Positions 1-9,784 of a DNA stretch of 64,000 nt are shown here, piece after piece; position 1 is the first letter of the stretch, and each line of letters begins with the position of its first letter. The stretch is from Clostridia bacterium (GTDB taxonomy: Bacteria; Bacillota; Clostridia; TANB77; UBA1234). Position numbers and translations under genes: made by a program. The stretch is taken from the NCBI GenBank assembly GCA_017521465.1, contig JAFXCN010000002.1:22908-86907 (forward strand). The letters are read 5' to 3'. Below the pieces are notes generated by a model. It was not told where the DNA came from and ran no database searches. It saw nothing but the letters and a program-made list of their open reading frames with translations.

Positions 1-1
1 T

Positions 2-3000
2 AGAAATAGCCAAACAAAATTTGACACAATAGCAAATCGTATTTCTTATATAATTCCTCAAAAATATTTTGATTATTGTAACGAAAATAAGATTTCACCT
101 TTTTCGTTCTTTTTATCAGCAATCTTTATATATTTTTCTAGAATATATGATTCACCTAATATGATAATTGGAACTCCAGTTTTAAATCGTACAAACTATT
201 TAATAAAAAGTATTTTTGGTATGTTTATTTCTACTCAGCCATTTAAACAATTAGTAGATGATAATATTACAGTTTCATCATTTATTTCTAATATTACATC
301 ATCTCAATTTTCTTTATTAAGGCACCAAAAATATCCTTTTGAATTATTGCAAAAATATTATTCAGAAAAATTTGATAGAACACATAATTTATATGACATT
401 CTATATTCTTATCAAAATGCACGTATAGACGATACGTCTTCTCTTTCATTTGATTTTGAAAGTAAATGGATTTTTTCAGGTAGACAAGCAGATGCTTTGG
501 ATATTAGTATTTTTGACATTGATAATACTGGCAATATGCAAATTGGATATGATTATCTTATTTCAATATATGACGAAGAACAAATTATAGATATTCATAA
601 TAGAATTTTTTATATACTTGATCAATTTTTAGAAAATCCATCAATGTTATTAAAGGATATTGAAGTAGTTACAAAAGATGAACAACAAAAATTAATTAAT
701 GAATTTAACAACACTTTAAAACCTTATGATGAAGCATTGACTATCTCTAAATTATTCGAAGAAACGGCTCAAAAATATCCAAACAATATTGCATTGACTT
801 TCGACGGCAAAGATTTATCTTATAAAGAACTAAATGAAAAAGCAAACTTTTTAGCTTCATTACTTAGAAAAAATGGAATTAAAAATAATGACATCGTTGG
901 TATAATGACATATCGTTCATTTGAAATGGTTATTGCTCAATTAGCTATTATAAAAGCTGGTGGCGCATATTTACCGATAGATCCCGCTTATCCAACTGAT
1001 AGAATTTCATATATTTTATCTGATAGCAAATGCCCTATTTTACTTACTAGTTCGCAAATAAAGACAGACGAATTAGTAGTACCAACTTTAAATATTGATA
1101 TAGATTCTTTAGGTAATGAAGAAAATATAGAAAATATAAATACTCCGGACGATTTAGCATATATTATTTATACTTCTGGTTCAACCGGGAAACCAAAAGG
1201 AGTTATGATTTCACACAAAAGTATTATAAATACATTGCTATGGAGAAAAGAATTATATGGCTTCGACGAAACTTTTGTAACAATGCAAATTCCATCGTTT
1301 TCTTTTGATAGTTCTGTTGAAGATATCTTCACTACTCTAATTTCTGGTGGACGATTGATTCTATTAAAACAAAATAATACAAATTTCAATCTACCATTAA
1401 TGAAAGATTTAATAACAAAATATAACGTAAATCATTTTCTTGCAGTTCCAAGCTTTTATAATATATTGCTTGATGAACTTTCAGAAAATTTACAGAACGC
1501 AAAATCATTTACAGTAGCTGGCGAAGGATTTTCAGAAGAATTAGTAAAAAAACATTTTGAGTTATTACCTAATGTCGAACTTTATAACGAATACGGTCCA
1601 ACCGAAAATAGTGTTTGCTCAACTTATTATAAATTCACAAAAGATAATACAAAGATTTACATTGGAAAACCAATTAGCAATTGTAACTGTTATATATTAA
1701 ATAAAAATTTAAAATTACAACCATTTAATATAAAGGGAGAAATATATTTAAGCGGCCCTGGTCTTTCTAAGGGCTATATTGGTCGAGAAGATTTGAACAA
1801 AGAACGTTTTATACAAAATCCATTTATCGAAAATACTCGTATGTACAAAACAGGTGACTTAGCCACTATTGATAAAAATGGAAATATGAAATTTTTAGAA
1901 AGATCAGATTTTCAAGTAAAACATAATGGTTATCGAATAAATTTAGGCGAAATCGAATCTACAATTTCTAAATGCACAGGAATACCAAATGTAGTAGTAC
2001 TATTAAGAAAAATTAATACAGGCTCATTAATTGCCGCATATATTGAAACTAAACAAGAAATTAACATTGCTAATTTAAAGAAAGAATTAGCTAAATTTAT
2101 TCCACATTATATGATACCCGCTGAAATATTTATATTGGATAGTTTTCCTTCTACTCCAAATGGCAAAATAGACAGAAAACATTTAGAAAACTTATCTCTG
2201 TCATCTAAAAATGTAGAGATTATAAAACCTAGAAATTCATTAGATACAGAAATTTTAAGAATCTGGGAAGAAGTTTTAAAAATAGATGATATTAGCATTG
2301 ACACAAGTATATTTGATTTAGGCGGAGACTCTCTTTCAATAATCGCAATTCAATCTATGTTATTTAAAATCAATATACATACAAAAGTACAAGATTTATT
2401 TGAATATCCTACTATTAAAGAATTGTCTGATCATATTCAAAAACAAAACGATTTAAATAACAAGGAAAACATTTCAAAAACTTTTCCACGATTATACAAA
2501 GATGATTTAAACAATCTTAAACTTACAAAACAAAAAACACCAAATAATATTTTATTAACCGGTGTTACAGGATTTCTAGGTGTTCACATTTTAAACGAAT
2601 TATTAGAATCAAATCCAGATTCTACCGTTTATTGTATTATTCGTGAACGACCAAACAAGTCACCAATAAAACGTTTAGAAGAAACATTAGAGTTTTATTT
2701 CAATGGCAAATGGATTGAGGAAATTAATAATAGAATTGTCGTTTTAAAAGGAGATTTATCCCGCGAAATGTTTGGTTTAAACCCTACTCTTTACCGCGAA
2801 CTTCTTGTTAAAATAGATACTATTATTAACAGCGCTTCATTAGTAAAACATTTTGGTGTTTATGATTTATTCTATCAATCAAATGTTTTATCAGTTGAAA
2901 ATATAATTAAATTTGCAAAAGAATCTGGATGCAGTATAAATCATATTTCTACTACTTCAGTTTCTGGAAACTATCTTGTAAAAAATGATATTGATTATAT

Positions 3001-3640
3001 CTATACTGAAAATGATTTTTATATCGGTCAAAATTATTTAGACAATGTTTATGTAAGAACTAAATTTGAAGCTGAAGCAAAATTGTTTAAAGCTCAACAA
3101 GAAAATATCATAATAAACATTTTCCGCATGGGTAATATTATGCCTCGTTTTTCAGATGGTAAATTTCAAGCAAACAAATTTGAAAACGCATATTACAAAA
3201 GAATCTTGGGATTTATTGAATTAGGAATTTTACCTGAAAATTTAAAAGGGCAAGAACTTGAATTTACACCAGTTGATACATGTGCCCAAGCTATCGTACA
3301 ATTGATGAAGTATGAAAACAAAGTATTCCATTTACTAAATACAAACACAATAAAGATTGACCAATTAATCAAAGTATTAAACACTTATGGTCGCACAATA
3401 CAATTTGTATCTGAAAGTATTTTTAATGAAACTATAAGAAACAATACTTCTAGTGAAGTTTTGGATAACTTTATTGTAGATTTTGAAAATGATGAAAATT
3501 TAAATTATGAAACAAAAATAATTATGACAGATAATATTACCAAAAAATATTTTGAATTAGAAAATCTGAATTGGCCAACAATCACAGATGATTATTTAAA
3601 ATACATTTTAGAAGATATGGTTAAGGAGGCTCACAAATGA
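2..3640 (+). CDS. NRPS terminal module, partial (C'-A-T-R)
   Basis: The reading frame is open from base 2, so the gene enters from the left edge; the ATG at 161 is internal. Numbering from that Met, residues 1-165 are the C-terminal half of a condensation domain (GTPVLNR, GMFISTQPF). Residues about 190-690 are an adenylation domain: A3 YTSGSTGKPKG, A5 NEYGPTE, A7 YKTGDLA, A8 NGYRINLGEIE, A10 TPNGKIDR. A carrier domain follows with GGDS (Ser codon 2330-2332). From about 795 there is a terminal reductase of the extended SDR type with GVTGFLG and a YVRTK (Tyr-x3-Lys) pair. Known families: such modules release the chain reductively as an aldehyde or alcohol. By-eye alignment to GrsA gives specificity residues D-S-E-L-T-A-E-V-C-K, closest to Tyr/Phe-type codes; this is tentative. 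The stop overlaps the next start (ATGA). Confidence 0.93.
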   Translation, partial: RNSQTKFDTIANRISYIIPQKYFDYCNENKISPFSFFLSAIFIYFSRIYDSPNMIIGTPVLNRTNYLIKSIFGMFISTQPFKQLVDDNITVSSFISNITSSQFSLLRHQKYPFELLQKYYSEKFDRTHNLYDILYSYQNARIDDTSSLSFDFESKWIFSGRQADALDISIFDIDNTGNMQIGYDYLISIYDEEQIIDIHNRIFYILDQFLENPSMLLKDIEVVTKDEQQKLINEFNNTLKPYDEALTISKLFEETAQKYPNNIALTFDGKDLSYKELNEKANFLASLLRKNGIKNNDIVGIMTYRSFEMVIAQLAIIKAGGAYLPIDPAYPTDRISYILSDSKCPILLTSSQIKTDELVVPTLNIDIDSLGNEENIENINTPDDLAYIIYTSGSTGKPKGVMISHKSIINTLLWRKELYGFDETFVTMQIPSFSFDSSVEDIFTTLISGGRLILLKQNNTNFNLPLMKDLITKYNVNHFLAVPSFYNILLDELSENLQNAKSFTVAGEGFSEELVKKHFELLPNVELYNEYGPTENSVCSTYYKFTKDNTKIYIGKPISNCNCYILNKNLKLQPFNIKGEIYLSGPGLSKGYIGREDLNKERFIQNPFIENTRMYKTGDLATIDKNGNMKFLERSDFQVKHNGYRINLGEIESTISKCTGIPNVVVLLRKINTGSLIAAYIETKQEINIANLKKELAKFIPHYMIPAEIFILDSFPSTPNGKIDRKHLENLSLSSKNVEIIKPRNSLDTEILRIWEEVLKIDDISIDTSIFDLGGDSLSIIAIQSMLFKINIHTKVQDLFEYPTIKELSDHIQKQNDLNNKENISKTFPRLYKDDLNNLKLTKQKTPNNILLTGVTGFLGVHILNELLESNPDSTVYCIIRERPNKSPIKRLEETLEFYFNGKWIEEINNRIVVLKGDLSREMFGLNPTLYRELLVKIDTIINSASLVKHFGVYDLFYQSNVLSVENIIKFAKESGCSINHISTTSVSGNYLVKNDIDYIYTENDFYIGQNYLDNVYVRTKFEAEAKLFKAQQENIIINIFRMGNIMPRFSDGKFQANKFENAYYKRILGFIELGILPENLKGQELEFTPVDTCAQAIVQLMKYENKVFHLLNTNTIKIDQLIKVLNTYGRTIQFVSESIFNETIRNNTSSEVLDNFIVDFENDENLNYETKIIMTDNITKKYFELENLNWPTITDDYLKYILEDMVKEAHK

Positions 3641-5652
3641 AAAATAAATTTTCAACCATACTAAAGAAAAATATTCAATTATATACAATTTTAGTATATG
3701 GTTTAGTTTTACTATTAGGAGTATTATCCGCTTATTATTTCTTGCCTGTTCTACTCAACTATGCTCCTGATACAATTAACACAGAATTTGACAGACAGTT
3801 TTCTAGTGGTTTTACATATTTCATGCAATTTGCTGTAATATACGTTGTTCTATTCTTTTTAGAATCAATGTGGCTTATCCATATTATGAAAGATTTTTAT
3901 GGTTTAGATACAATAGTGAAAAATGCAAAAAAAGATGCACAAGAAAAAGAACGTTTAAACAGAATAATAAAAAAATCTTTAACAATACCAAGAACTTCTT
4001 TTACTTTTATCGCATTAATTCCAACAGCAATTGTAGGCATAGCCTTTATGTTACTAGGTTTCACATCTTTTGCTGATTTAAAGGTTTTGATAGTACTTAT
4101 AACGCTTTCAATGCTTGCTGGAACATTGACATATATTGCATCAAAAAGCATTTTTAAATCTATTTTAACAAATTTAGATAATAGAGTATTATTTAAAGGG
4201 ACTAGAACTGCACTCGTACCAACAATCATGTTTCAAATATTGCCAATCGCACTTGTATGTATCCTATACACATTTCTACTTTCATATTCAAGTGCTTTAG
4301 AAGATAAATCAATTGTAATGCAACATCATTACGTAGATACAATAACTGAAGATATTGAAAAAAATAATATAAGTTCATTAGAACAATTAGAAGACTTTTT
4401 AAGCAATATTAAATTTATAACGAATAAAGATAAAGCTTTTTATATAAATTCGAATAACGAATTTGTTAATTTTGCAGAACAAGAAGTTTCAGAATTCTTT
4501 ATTCAATATGCACTAACACTTTCTGGAAAACACGAAAATCGTGTATATGATTATTATGGTTCTGAAATTCAAGGGACACTCATTCCAGTAAAGATAGGAA
4601 CTGACGATATAAAAATTGTTATTCAATATGATTTATCTGGTACAAATTTGCCAACCATATTTTTTAATGTAGTAATTCTATTGTTAATAAGCTCTATAGT
4701 TATTTATAACTTTGCAAGTTCAATTTCAAAAGATATTTCACTAGTTACAACTAGTATCAACAAATTGATAAATAGTAAAAATGATGGACTTGAAGGAAAA
4801 CTACCAGTAACTTCTAGTGACGAATTAGGAGATCTACTTTTAGCATTCAACAAAGTTCAAGAACTTACAAAATCAAATATTGCTGCAATTCAGAACAACC
4901 AAAACATGCTTATTGAAAAAGAACGTCTTGCTTCGCTTGGACAAATGATTGGTGGTATTGCACATAACATGAAAACTCCTATCATGTCAATTGCAGGAGC
5001 ATCTGAAGGACTTACTGAACTAGTTGCAGAATATGTTGCTTCAATAGATAATCCATCTGTAACTTCAGAAGACCACAAAGAAATTGCTAAAGATATGTTA
5101 GATTGGATTACAAAAATTAAAACTCATACTTCATATATGTCCGACATTATTACAACCGTTAAAGGGCAAGCGGCACAATTAAACTCAACAGGTAATGAAA
5201 CATTCACACTTTATGATTTATCAAAGAGGGTAGACATCCTAATTAAACACGAAATTAAAAAAGCTTTACTTACTCTTGATATTTCTATTGATTGTAATCC
5301 TACAATATCTTTAAATGGAGATATCAACAATTTAATACAAGTAATAAATAACTTAATAACAAATTCTATACATGCATACGAAGGAAAACCAAATGAAGTT
5401 ATTAAATTTAACATTTCTGCAGACGATAACAACGTTTACTTTAAAGTTTCTGATAATGGTTGTGGAATGAAAAAAGAAACTCAAGAAAAACTATTCAAGG
5501 AAATGTACACAACAAAAGGTAAAAACGGAACTGGTCTTGGTTTATATATGTCATATTCGACAATAAAAGGAAACTTTAATGGAACAATAGACTTCACTTC
5601 TGAAGAAGGAAAAGGAACAACATTCACTATTTCAATTCCTGTAGAAAAATAA
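3637..5652 (+). CDS. Membrane sensor histidine kinase
   Basis: 671 aa. About five membrane segments lie in residues 16-217, an extracytoplasmic region spans about 218-335, and a last membrane segment lies at about 340-360. A HAMP-like linker and short coil lead to the H-box AHNMKTPIMS with phospho-acceptor His443, then a HATPase domain with N box NLITNSIHA, DNGCGM and GTGLGLYM. The start overlaps the NRPS stop by ATGA, so translation is probably coupled and the two are co-expressed. No response regulator is adjacent. A paralogue lies at 7654-9627. Inference: it senses a signal tied to the NRPS product or to the envelope. The ligand is unknown. Confidence 0.92.
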   Translation: MKNKFSTILKKNIQLYTILVYGLVLLLGVLSAYYFLPVLLNYAPDTINTEFDRQFSSGFTYFMQFAVIYVVLFFLESMWLIHIMKDFYGLDTIVKNAKKDAQEKERLNRIIKKSLTIPRTSFTFIALIPTAIVGIAFMLLGFTSFADLKVLIVLITLSMLAGTLTYIASKSIFKSILTNLDNRVLFKGTRTALVPTIMFQILPIALVCILYTFLLSYSSALEDKSIVMQHHYVDTITEDIEKNNISSLEQLEDFLSNIKFITNKDKAFYINSNNEFVNFAEQEVSEFFIQYALTLSGKHENRVYDYYGSEIQGTLIPVKIGTDDIKIVIQYDLSGTNLPTIFFNVVILLLISSIVIYNFASSISKDISLVTTSINKLINSKNDGLEGKLPVTSSDELGDLLLAFNKVQELTKSNIAAIQNNQNMLIEKERLASLGQMIGGIAHNMKTPIMSIAGASEGLTELVAEYVASIDNPSVTSEDHKEIAKDMLDWITKIKTHTSYMSDIITTVKGQAAQLNSTGNETFTLYDLSKRVDILIKHEIKKALLTLDISIDCNPTISLNGDINNLIQVINNLITNSIHAYEGKPNEVIKFNISADDNNVYFKVSDNGCGMKKETQEKLFKEMYTTKGKNGTGLGLYMSYSTIKGNFNGTIDFTSEEGKGTTFTISIPVEK

Positions 5653-5663
5653 TTATAAACAAC

Positions 5664-5696
5664 AAAAAACCGAAAAGTTTATACTTTTCGGTTTTT
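5664..5696. terminator. Bidirectional terminator
   Basis: Perfect 14-bp stem (5665-5678 with 5683-5696), TTAT loop, A-run on one side and T-run on the other. It sits between convergent genes (kinase on +, acyl ligase on -) and can serve both. Confidence 0.85.
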
Positions 5697-5705
5697 GTGT
5701 TTACG

Positions 5706-7436
5706 TTACTGTTTCATCTGGTTAAACTGAACCATTTTGTAGCTTTCTTCACTAAAAATAGTAATTTCCTCCACATCCCCATCAGAAACAAACCTCTTAA
5801 ATCCATCAGTTTCATACTTAAGTGCTTCAAAATCACGCTTACTACTAATGGCACTAATCGGAAAATCTTCACGAATCTTATACGCATACGGTACAGAATA
5901 TTCAGGAAGCTTTTCACGACACTGCTTTTCAATATTTTCCAAAAGCAAATTCTCGTTTGTATTCTGATACGGAATAATATGAGCGACGGGAACTTGCTTA
6001 CCATTAATAGTTACAGCAACAACTTCGCACGCTTTTACATTATCAACTTCCGCAATAACATTTTCAATTTCAAACAAATACACCAATTTACCTTCGCTGC
6101 TCACGAAAGAATCGTTAGCACGACCAAGTACGCGATAAACACCGTTTTCATCGACTGTAGCGATATCACCAGTGTTACCCCACTTTTCGCCATTAGAATC
6201 ATATTCAAAGAACTGAGCGGTCAGCTCCGGCATTTGGAAATATTCTTTCATGGCACAAGGCGAATTGATCTTGATAACACCCATTTCATTCGTACCAACA
6301 ATTTCTCCAGTAATAGGATGAACAATTTTAGCTTTGATGCCCGGCATAAGCAAACCAGCTTCATTGGTGCTCCCAGGAATGTCCATATTGAACATTGTCA
6401 TCGCCGCGAATTCGCTCATACCATAACCAATAATGACCTCCTGTTTGACGCCCAAGCGCCGAAGTTCTTTATTGATTTTGATAGCCAATTCTTCAGGCAA
6501 CGGTTCGCCACCACAAAACGGCATCTTCAAGAAGCTAAATGCTCCATCTTCAAGATCGTTTTCAAGCAAACTAATGTAATGTGCAACAGTACCAACTGCA
6601 ATGTTGGGACGATGTTTTTTGATGTCTCTCATGAACATTTGGGGATTGTACACCGGCTGCACAACATTAGTACACCCGCACGCAAGCGGAGTATTAATGC
6701 AGTGACACAAACTTGTTGCATGCGCCATAGGGAGCAGTACCAAATTGCGATCACCACGACTAGAACCAAAGCCGTTCTTTTTGTCATAAATTTCAATCAT
6801 GTTATTAAACGAAGAGTTCGTCAAGACAACACCTTTAGGTACACCAGTAGAACCACTGGTATAGCAAATTGCTACAGGCGCATCTTCCTTATGCTCAACA
6901 TCCGGCAAAATCACATTACCGCCAAGCTTCTTAAATTCACGATATTTGTAGAACATCACATCGTCAATGTAATCTTGCTTTTTAATCGGCTTGTTTCTAG
7001 CAAGCAATTTGTAAATCGGCTTCGCATATTCAGTAATGGAAACCAACAAAATCTGCTTAACCGAAGTGTTTGCGATTTCACTCTTAAATTTAGAATAAAA
7101 ACGATCCAAAATAACAAGCACCTTTGCACCAGCTTCGTTGATATACTTTTTGCAATTTACGCTAAAATATGCAGGCGACACTACTTCAGCTACCGCGCCA
7201 ATCATATTAAGTGCATAAAACAAAACAACCGCATCCACCGTTGTCAATGTGCACATAGCAACAACATCACCAGGCTTTACACCAAGCGCAGTCAGCGATT
7301 TCGCATGTTCCTTCACCAGTTCGAAAAATTGTGCATACGTAATCTTAGTGCCAAAACTCTCAAACGCGAGACCGTTCATGTTGTCAAGGTTGTGATTCCG
7401 AAGGTTTTCAATCACACTGAGCAGTTTCTTTTCCAT
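5706..7436 (-). CDS. Stand-alone acyl-adenylate ligase (AMP-binding)
   Basis: 576 aa class I adenylate-forming enzyme. It shows CYTSGSTGVPKG (phosphate loop), GYGMSE, NTGDIA with GRANDSF, and a C-terminal ISSKRDF carrying the catalytic-type Lys. No carrier, condensation or reductase domain is present, so it resembles acyl-CoA synthetases or fatty-acyl-AMP ligases. Start ATG at 7436 follows AGGAGGT. It has its own promoter. G+C and codon choice (CGC, CGG, GGC, CTG) are visibly unlike the AT-rich neighbours, which suggests later acquisition. Inference: it could load a starter acyl group for the neighbouring NRPS. A separate catabolic or detoxification role is equally possible. The near-full-length opposite-strand frame has no recognisable motif. 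Confidence 0.9.
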   Translation of the reverse strand: MEKKLLSVIENLRNHNLDNMNGLAFESFGTKITYAQFFELVKEHAKSLTALGVKPGDVVAMCTLTTVDAVVLFYALNMIGAVAEVVSPAYFSVNCKKYINEAGAKVLVILDRFYSKFKSEIANTSVKQILLVSITEYAKPIYKLLARNKPIKKQDYIDDVMFYKYREFKKLGGNVILPDVEHKEDAPVAICYTSGSTGVPKGVVLTNSSFNNMIEIYDKKNGFGSSRGDRNLVLLPMAHATSLCHCINTPLACGCTNVVQPVYNPQMFMRDIKKHRPNIAVGTVAHYISLLENDLEDGAFSFLKMPFCGGEPLPEELAIKINKELRRLGVKQEVIIGYGMSEFAAMTMFNMDIPGSTNEAGLLMPGIKAKIVHPITGEIVGTNEMGVIKINSPCAMKEYFQMPELTAQFFEYDSNGEKWGNTGDIATVDENGVYRVLGRANDSFVSSEGKLVYLFEIENVIAEVDNVKACEVVAVTINGKQVPVAHIIPYQNTNENLLLENIEKQCREKLPEYSVPYAYKIREDFPISAISSKRDFEALKYETDGFKRFVSDGDVEEITIFSEESYKMVQFNQMKQ

Positions 7437-7552
7437 TTGGGTCTACCTCCTGTTTTCTAATATTAATGTATTGTAAATAGATGTTGCATTGGGGCCGAAC
7501 TCCCATTCCGGTAAAATTATCTACCCTCCCTCATAACGTTAAAATCATAAAT

Positions 7553-7580
7553 ATTGTATCAAATTTGAGAATTTTGTCAA
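7553..7580 (-). promoter_or_regulatory. Promoter for the acyl ligase
   Basis: On the minus strand TTGACA (7575-7580), 16 bp, TACAAT (7553-7558), about 115 bp upstream of the ATG. The intervening leader holds no obvious strong hairpin. Confidence 0.7.
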
Positions 7581-7618
7581 GCTTTATGTCAACAAAGCGC
7601 GCGAAAATACATAAATTT

Positions 7619-7645
7619 AGCCTTATTAATTAAATTAATAAGGCT
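7619..7645 (-). terminator. Possible terminator of kinase 2
   Basis: AT-rich inverted repeat (AGCCTTATTAATT and its complement) just after the kinase stop. The T-run is poor, so termination strength is doubtful. Confidence 0.4.
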
Positions 7646-7653
7646 ATCTTGTA

Positions 7654-9627
7654 TTATTTATTTAATGTAATGAAGAATGTCGTTCCTTTTCCTTCTTTAC
7701 TACTAAAGGTCATCTTGCCTTTAAATTTACCTTTTATTGTCATATTACACATATATAGTCCTAATCCTGTACCAGCTTTTCCCTTCGTAGTTATCATTTG
7801 ATTAAACAATTTATCTTTAATTTTTTCTGGAATTCCACCAGCCATATCTTCAACTTCAATAAATATCTGCTTGTCACTCTCATGTATACGCAAAATAATT
7901 TGTCCACCTTTTGCACCATATGCATCCATCGCATTAATTATCAAATTGTCTATTATTTGCACCATTGATGATATCTCTCCATCTATAGTTGTGTCTTCAG
8001 AGGCTAATAATTCTAATTTTAATTCACATCCCCTATACAATAATTGATCCTTCATTAATACATTTATTCTCATTATCATTTCTTTTATTGTAAAATTAAC
8101 ACCTTCTGATGCATTTAAATATACTGCCTGTCCTTTTGCCGTGTTTATTACTTCTGACATATATTGAACATAGTTTTTAATTTTGTCTATCCATTCGTCC
8201 ATATCTTTTGCAATTTCGTGATGATCTTCAACTGTTACTTGTGAATTACCTACAGAATCAACATATTCCTTAGTTAAGTTTGTCAATCCTTCGCAAGCAC
8301 CTGAAATTGACATTATTGGCGTCTTTAAGTTGTGTGCTAAACTTCCTATCAATTGTCCTAAAGAAGCCAAACGCTCTTGTTCCATTAAAAATTCCTGATT
8401 CTTCTTCATTTCTTCATTATGCTCTTTTTCCATATCAAGAATTTTATTATACGCAATTGCGATATCACCATACTCATTATTTTCAAGAACTATAATTTTC
8501 TTATCATAATTAACGTCATTTCCATTTGCGATGTTTGTCAATGCCTTTGCAGCAATTACTATATTCTTAGTTGTATTAGTTGAATGAATATATATGAAGA
8601 ACACAGAAAAAAGTATTATCATAATTGATGATATTATAAGAATATTCATTATTTTCAAAGCCATAGTTGAATACATTATTCCTATTGCATACGTTTGCCC
8701 ATCAATTTCACAAAATCTATATGCACCTTCGGTGTGAATTCCATAATCACCATATGTTCTGTTTGTATTGTTATTATATAAATATTTTAAGAAAAATTCT
8801 GATATTTCTGCATCATTATCTTTATATACTACGTCATTTTCTGAAACTATAAATAAAGTATCTTCTTTCTTATTTTTTTCTATTTTTGAAAGTACATCTT
8901 TTGCTTCATCAATATTTTCAAAATCTAAATCTTGAATCAAAGACAACTGGATATCATAATTTTTAAACATTACATTACTCATGCTTTCTGTCATAACAAA
9001 ATTACCTATAAATATGAAAATTATCCCCATACTCATTACTATCATTGATAAATCGATAATTATTTGTTTTTTTATTCCGATATTCTTCTTGTTTTTCACT
9101 TTTTCAAAATTTTTTATCTTCGTTAATGCTTCATTTCTCACTGGCAACAATAAATGGCTCGAAATTAATGGTGAAAGCAGAGCTAAAATCAATGAGATTA
9201 ATATTGTTTTTACTGCAAGAACAGTATTAGCTCCTGTAAAAAACATAACTAGCAAAGTTATAATTACAATAGCAATTGCATTTACAACACTTACAAGTTT
9301 GTCAAATTTAAATAGATATTCTCTAAAACTTTCGATACTTGCCTTTTCATTTTTTAAATATTTTCTAATTTTTTCAACTCGCAAAATATAATTTATATTT
9401 ATGAAAAGAACATTTAACAAGGTTATAATCATTGCTTTTACTTTCCATGTAAAACCACCAGTCATAGCAACTTCGAATTCGTTATTAACAGAGTTCGGTG
9501 GAAAATTAAAAACTACTGGACCCAAATAACAAATTAAAATTCCAACTATAATAAATGAAATATCATATATAATAACCATTTTCCAACTATTATCTTTTTC
9601 GAATTTTCTTTTCTTGACATTTTTCAA
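7654..9627 (-). CDS. Membrane sensor histidine kinase, paralogue
   Basis: 657 aa, the same architecture as the kinase at 3637-5652: N-terminal membrane segments, an extracytoplasmic region, another membrane segment at about 327-347, then H-box LAHNLKTPIMSI and a HATPase domain with NLIINAMDA and GTGLGLYM. Shared features include the N-terminal NNEFE..GGFTW against NTEFD..SGFTY and ISEFFLKY against VSEFFIQY in the sensor. The frame opens with TTG at 9627, preceded by GAGGG at normal spacing; no ATG fits. The gene is divergent from the HD-GYP regulator, its most likely local partner. Inference: both kinases sense related ligands. Confidence 0.9.
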   Translation of the reverse strand: MKNVKKRKFEKDNSWKMVIIYDISFIIVGILICYLGPVVFNFPPNSVNNEFEVAMTGGFTWKVKAMIITLLNVLFININYILRVEKIRKYLKNEKASIESFREYLFKFDKLVSVVNAIAIVIITLLVMFFTGANTVLAVKTILISLILALLSPLISSHLLLPVRNEALTKIKNFEKVKNKKNIGIKKQIIIDLSMIVMSMGIIFIFIGNFVMTESMSNVMFKNYDIQLSLIQDLDFENIDEAKDVLSKIEKNKKEDTLFIVSENDVVYKDNDAEISEFFLKYLYNNNTNRTYGDYGIHTEGAYRFCEIDGQTYAIGIMYSTMALKIMNILIISSIMIILFSVFFIYIHSTNTTKNIVIAAKALTNIANGNDVNYDKKIIVLENNEYGDIAIAYNKILDMEKEHNEEMKKNQEFLMEQERLASLGQLIGSLAHNLKTPIMSISGACEGLTNLTKEYVDSVGNSQVTVEDHHEIAKDMDEWIDKIKNYVQYMSEVINTAKGQAVYLNASEGVNFTIKEMIMRINVLMKDQLLYRGCELKLELLASEDTTIDGEISSMVQIIDNLIINAMDAYGAKGGQIILRIHESDKQIFIEVEDMAGGIPEKIKDKLFNQMITTKGKAGTGLGLYMCNMTIKGKFKGKMTFSSKEGKGTTFFITLNK

Positions 9628-9731
9628 GTAAATCCCTCACTTTTTATAAAAAGTAATTGCATTTTAACCATTTTATCATTTTAAAAATTTATTTGCAATA
9701 TAACAAAATACAACAGTGTAAGTAATTTTAT

Positions 9732-9759
9732 TTGACAAAAAATTTCACTATGATACAAT
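9732..9759 (+). promoter_or_regulatory. Promoter for the HD-GYP regulator
   Basis: TTGACA (9732-9737), 16 bp, TACAAT (9754-9759). Same boxes and spacing as the acyl-ligase promoter. The leader before the TTG start is only about 20 nt. Confidence 0.75.
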
Positions 9760-9784
9760 ATTATTGCATTAAGGAGGCGATATT

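Noticed and set aside
5697..7460. Long + strand open frame (587 aa) opposite the acyl ligase
   Set aside because: No family motifs, basic low-complexity protein and no ribosome site; the minus-strand frame has all adenylation motifs.
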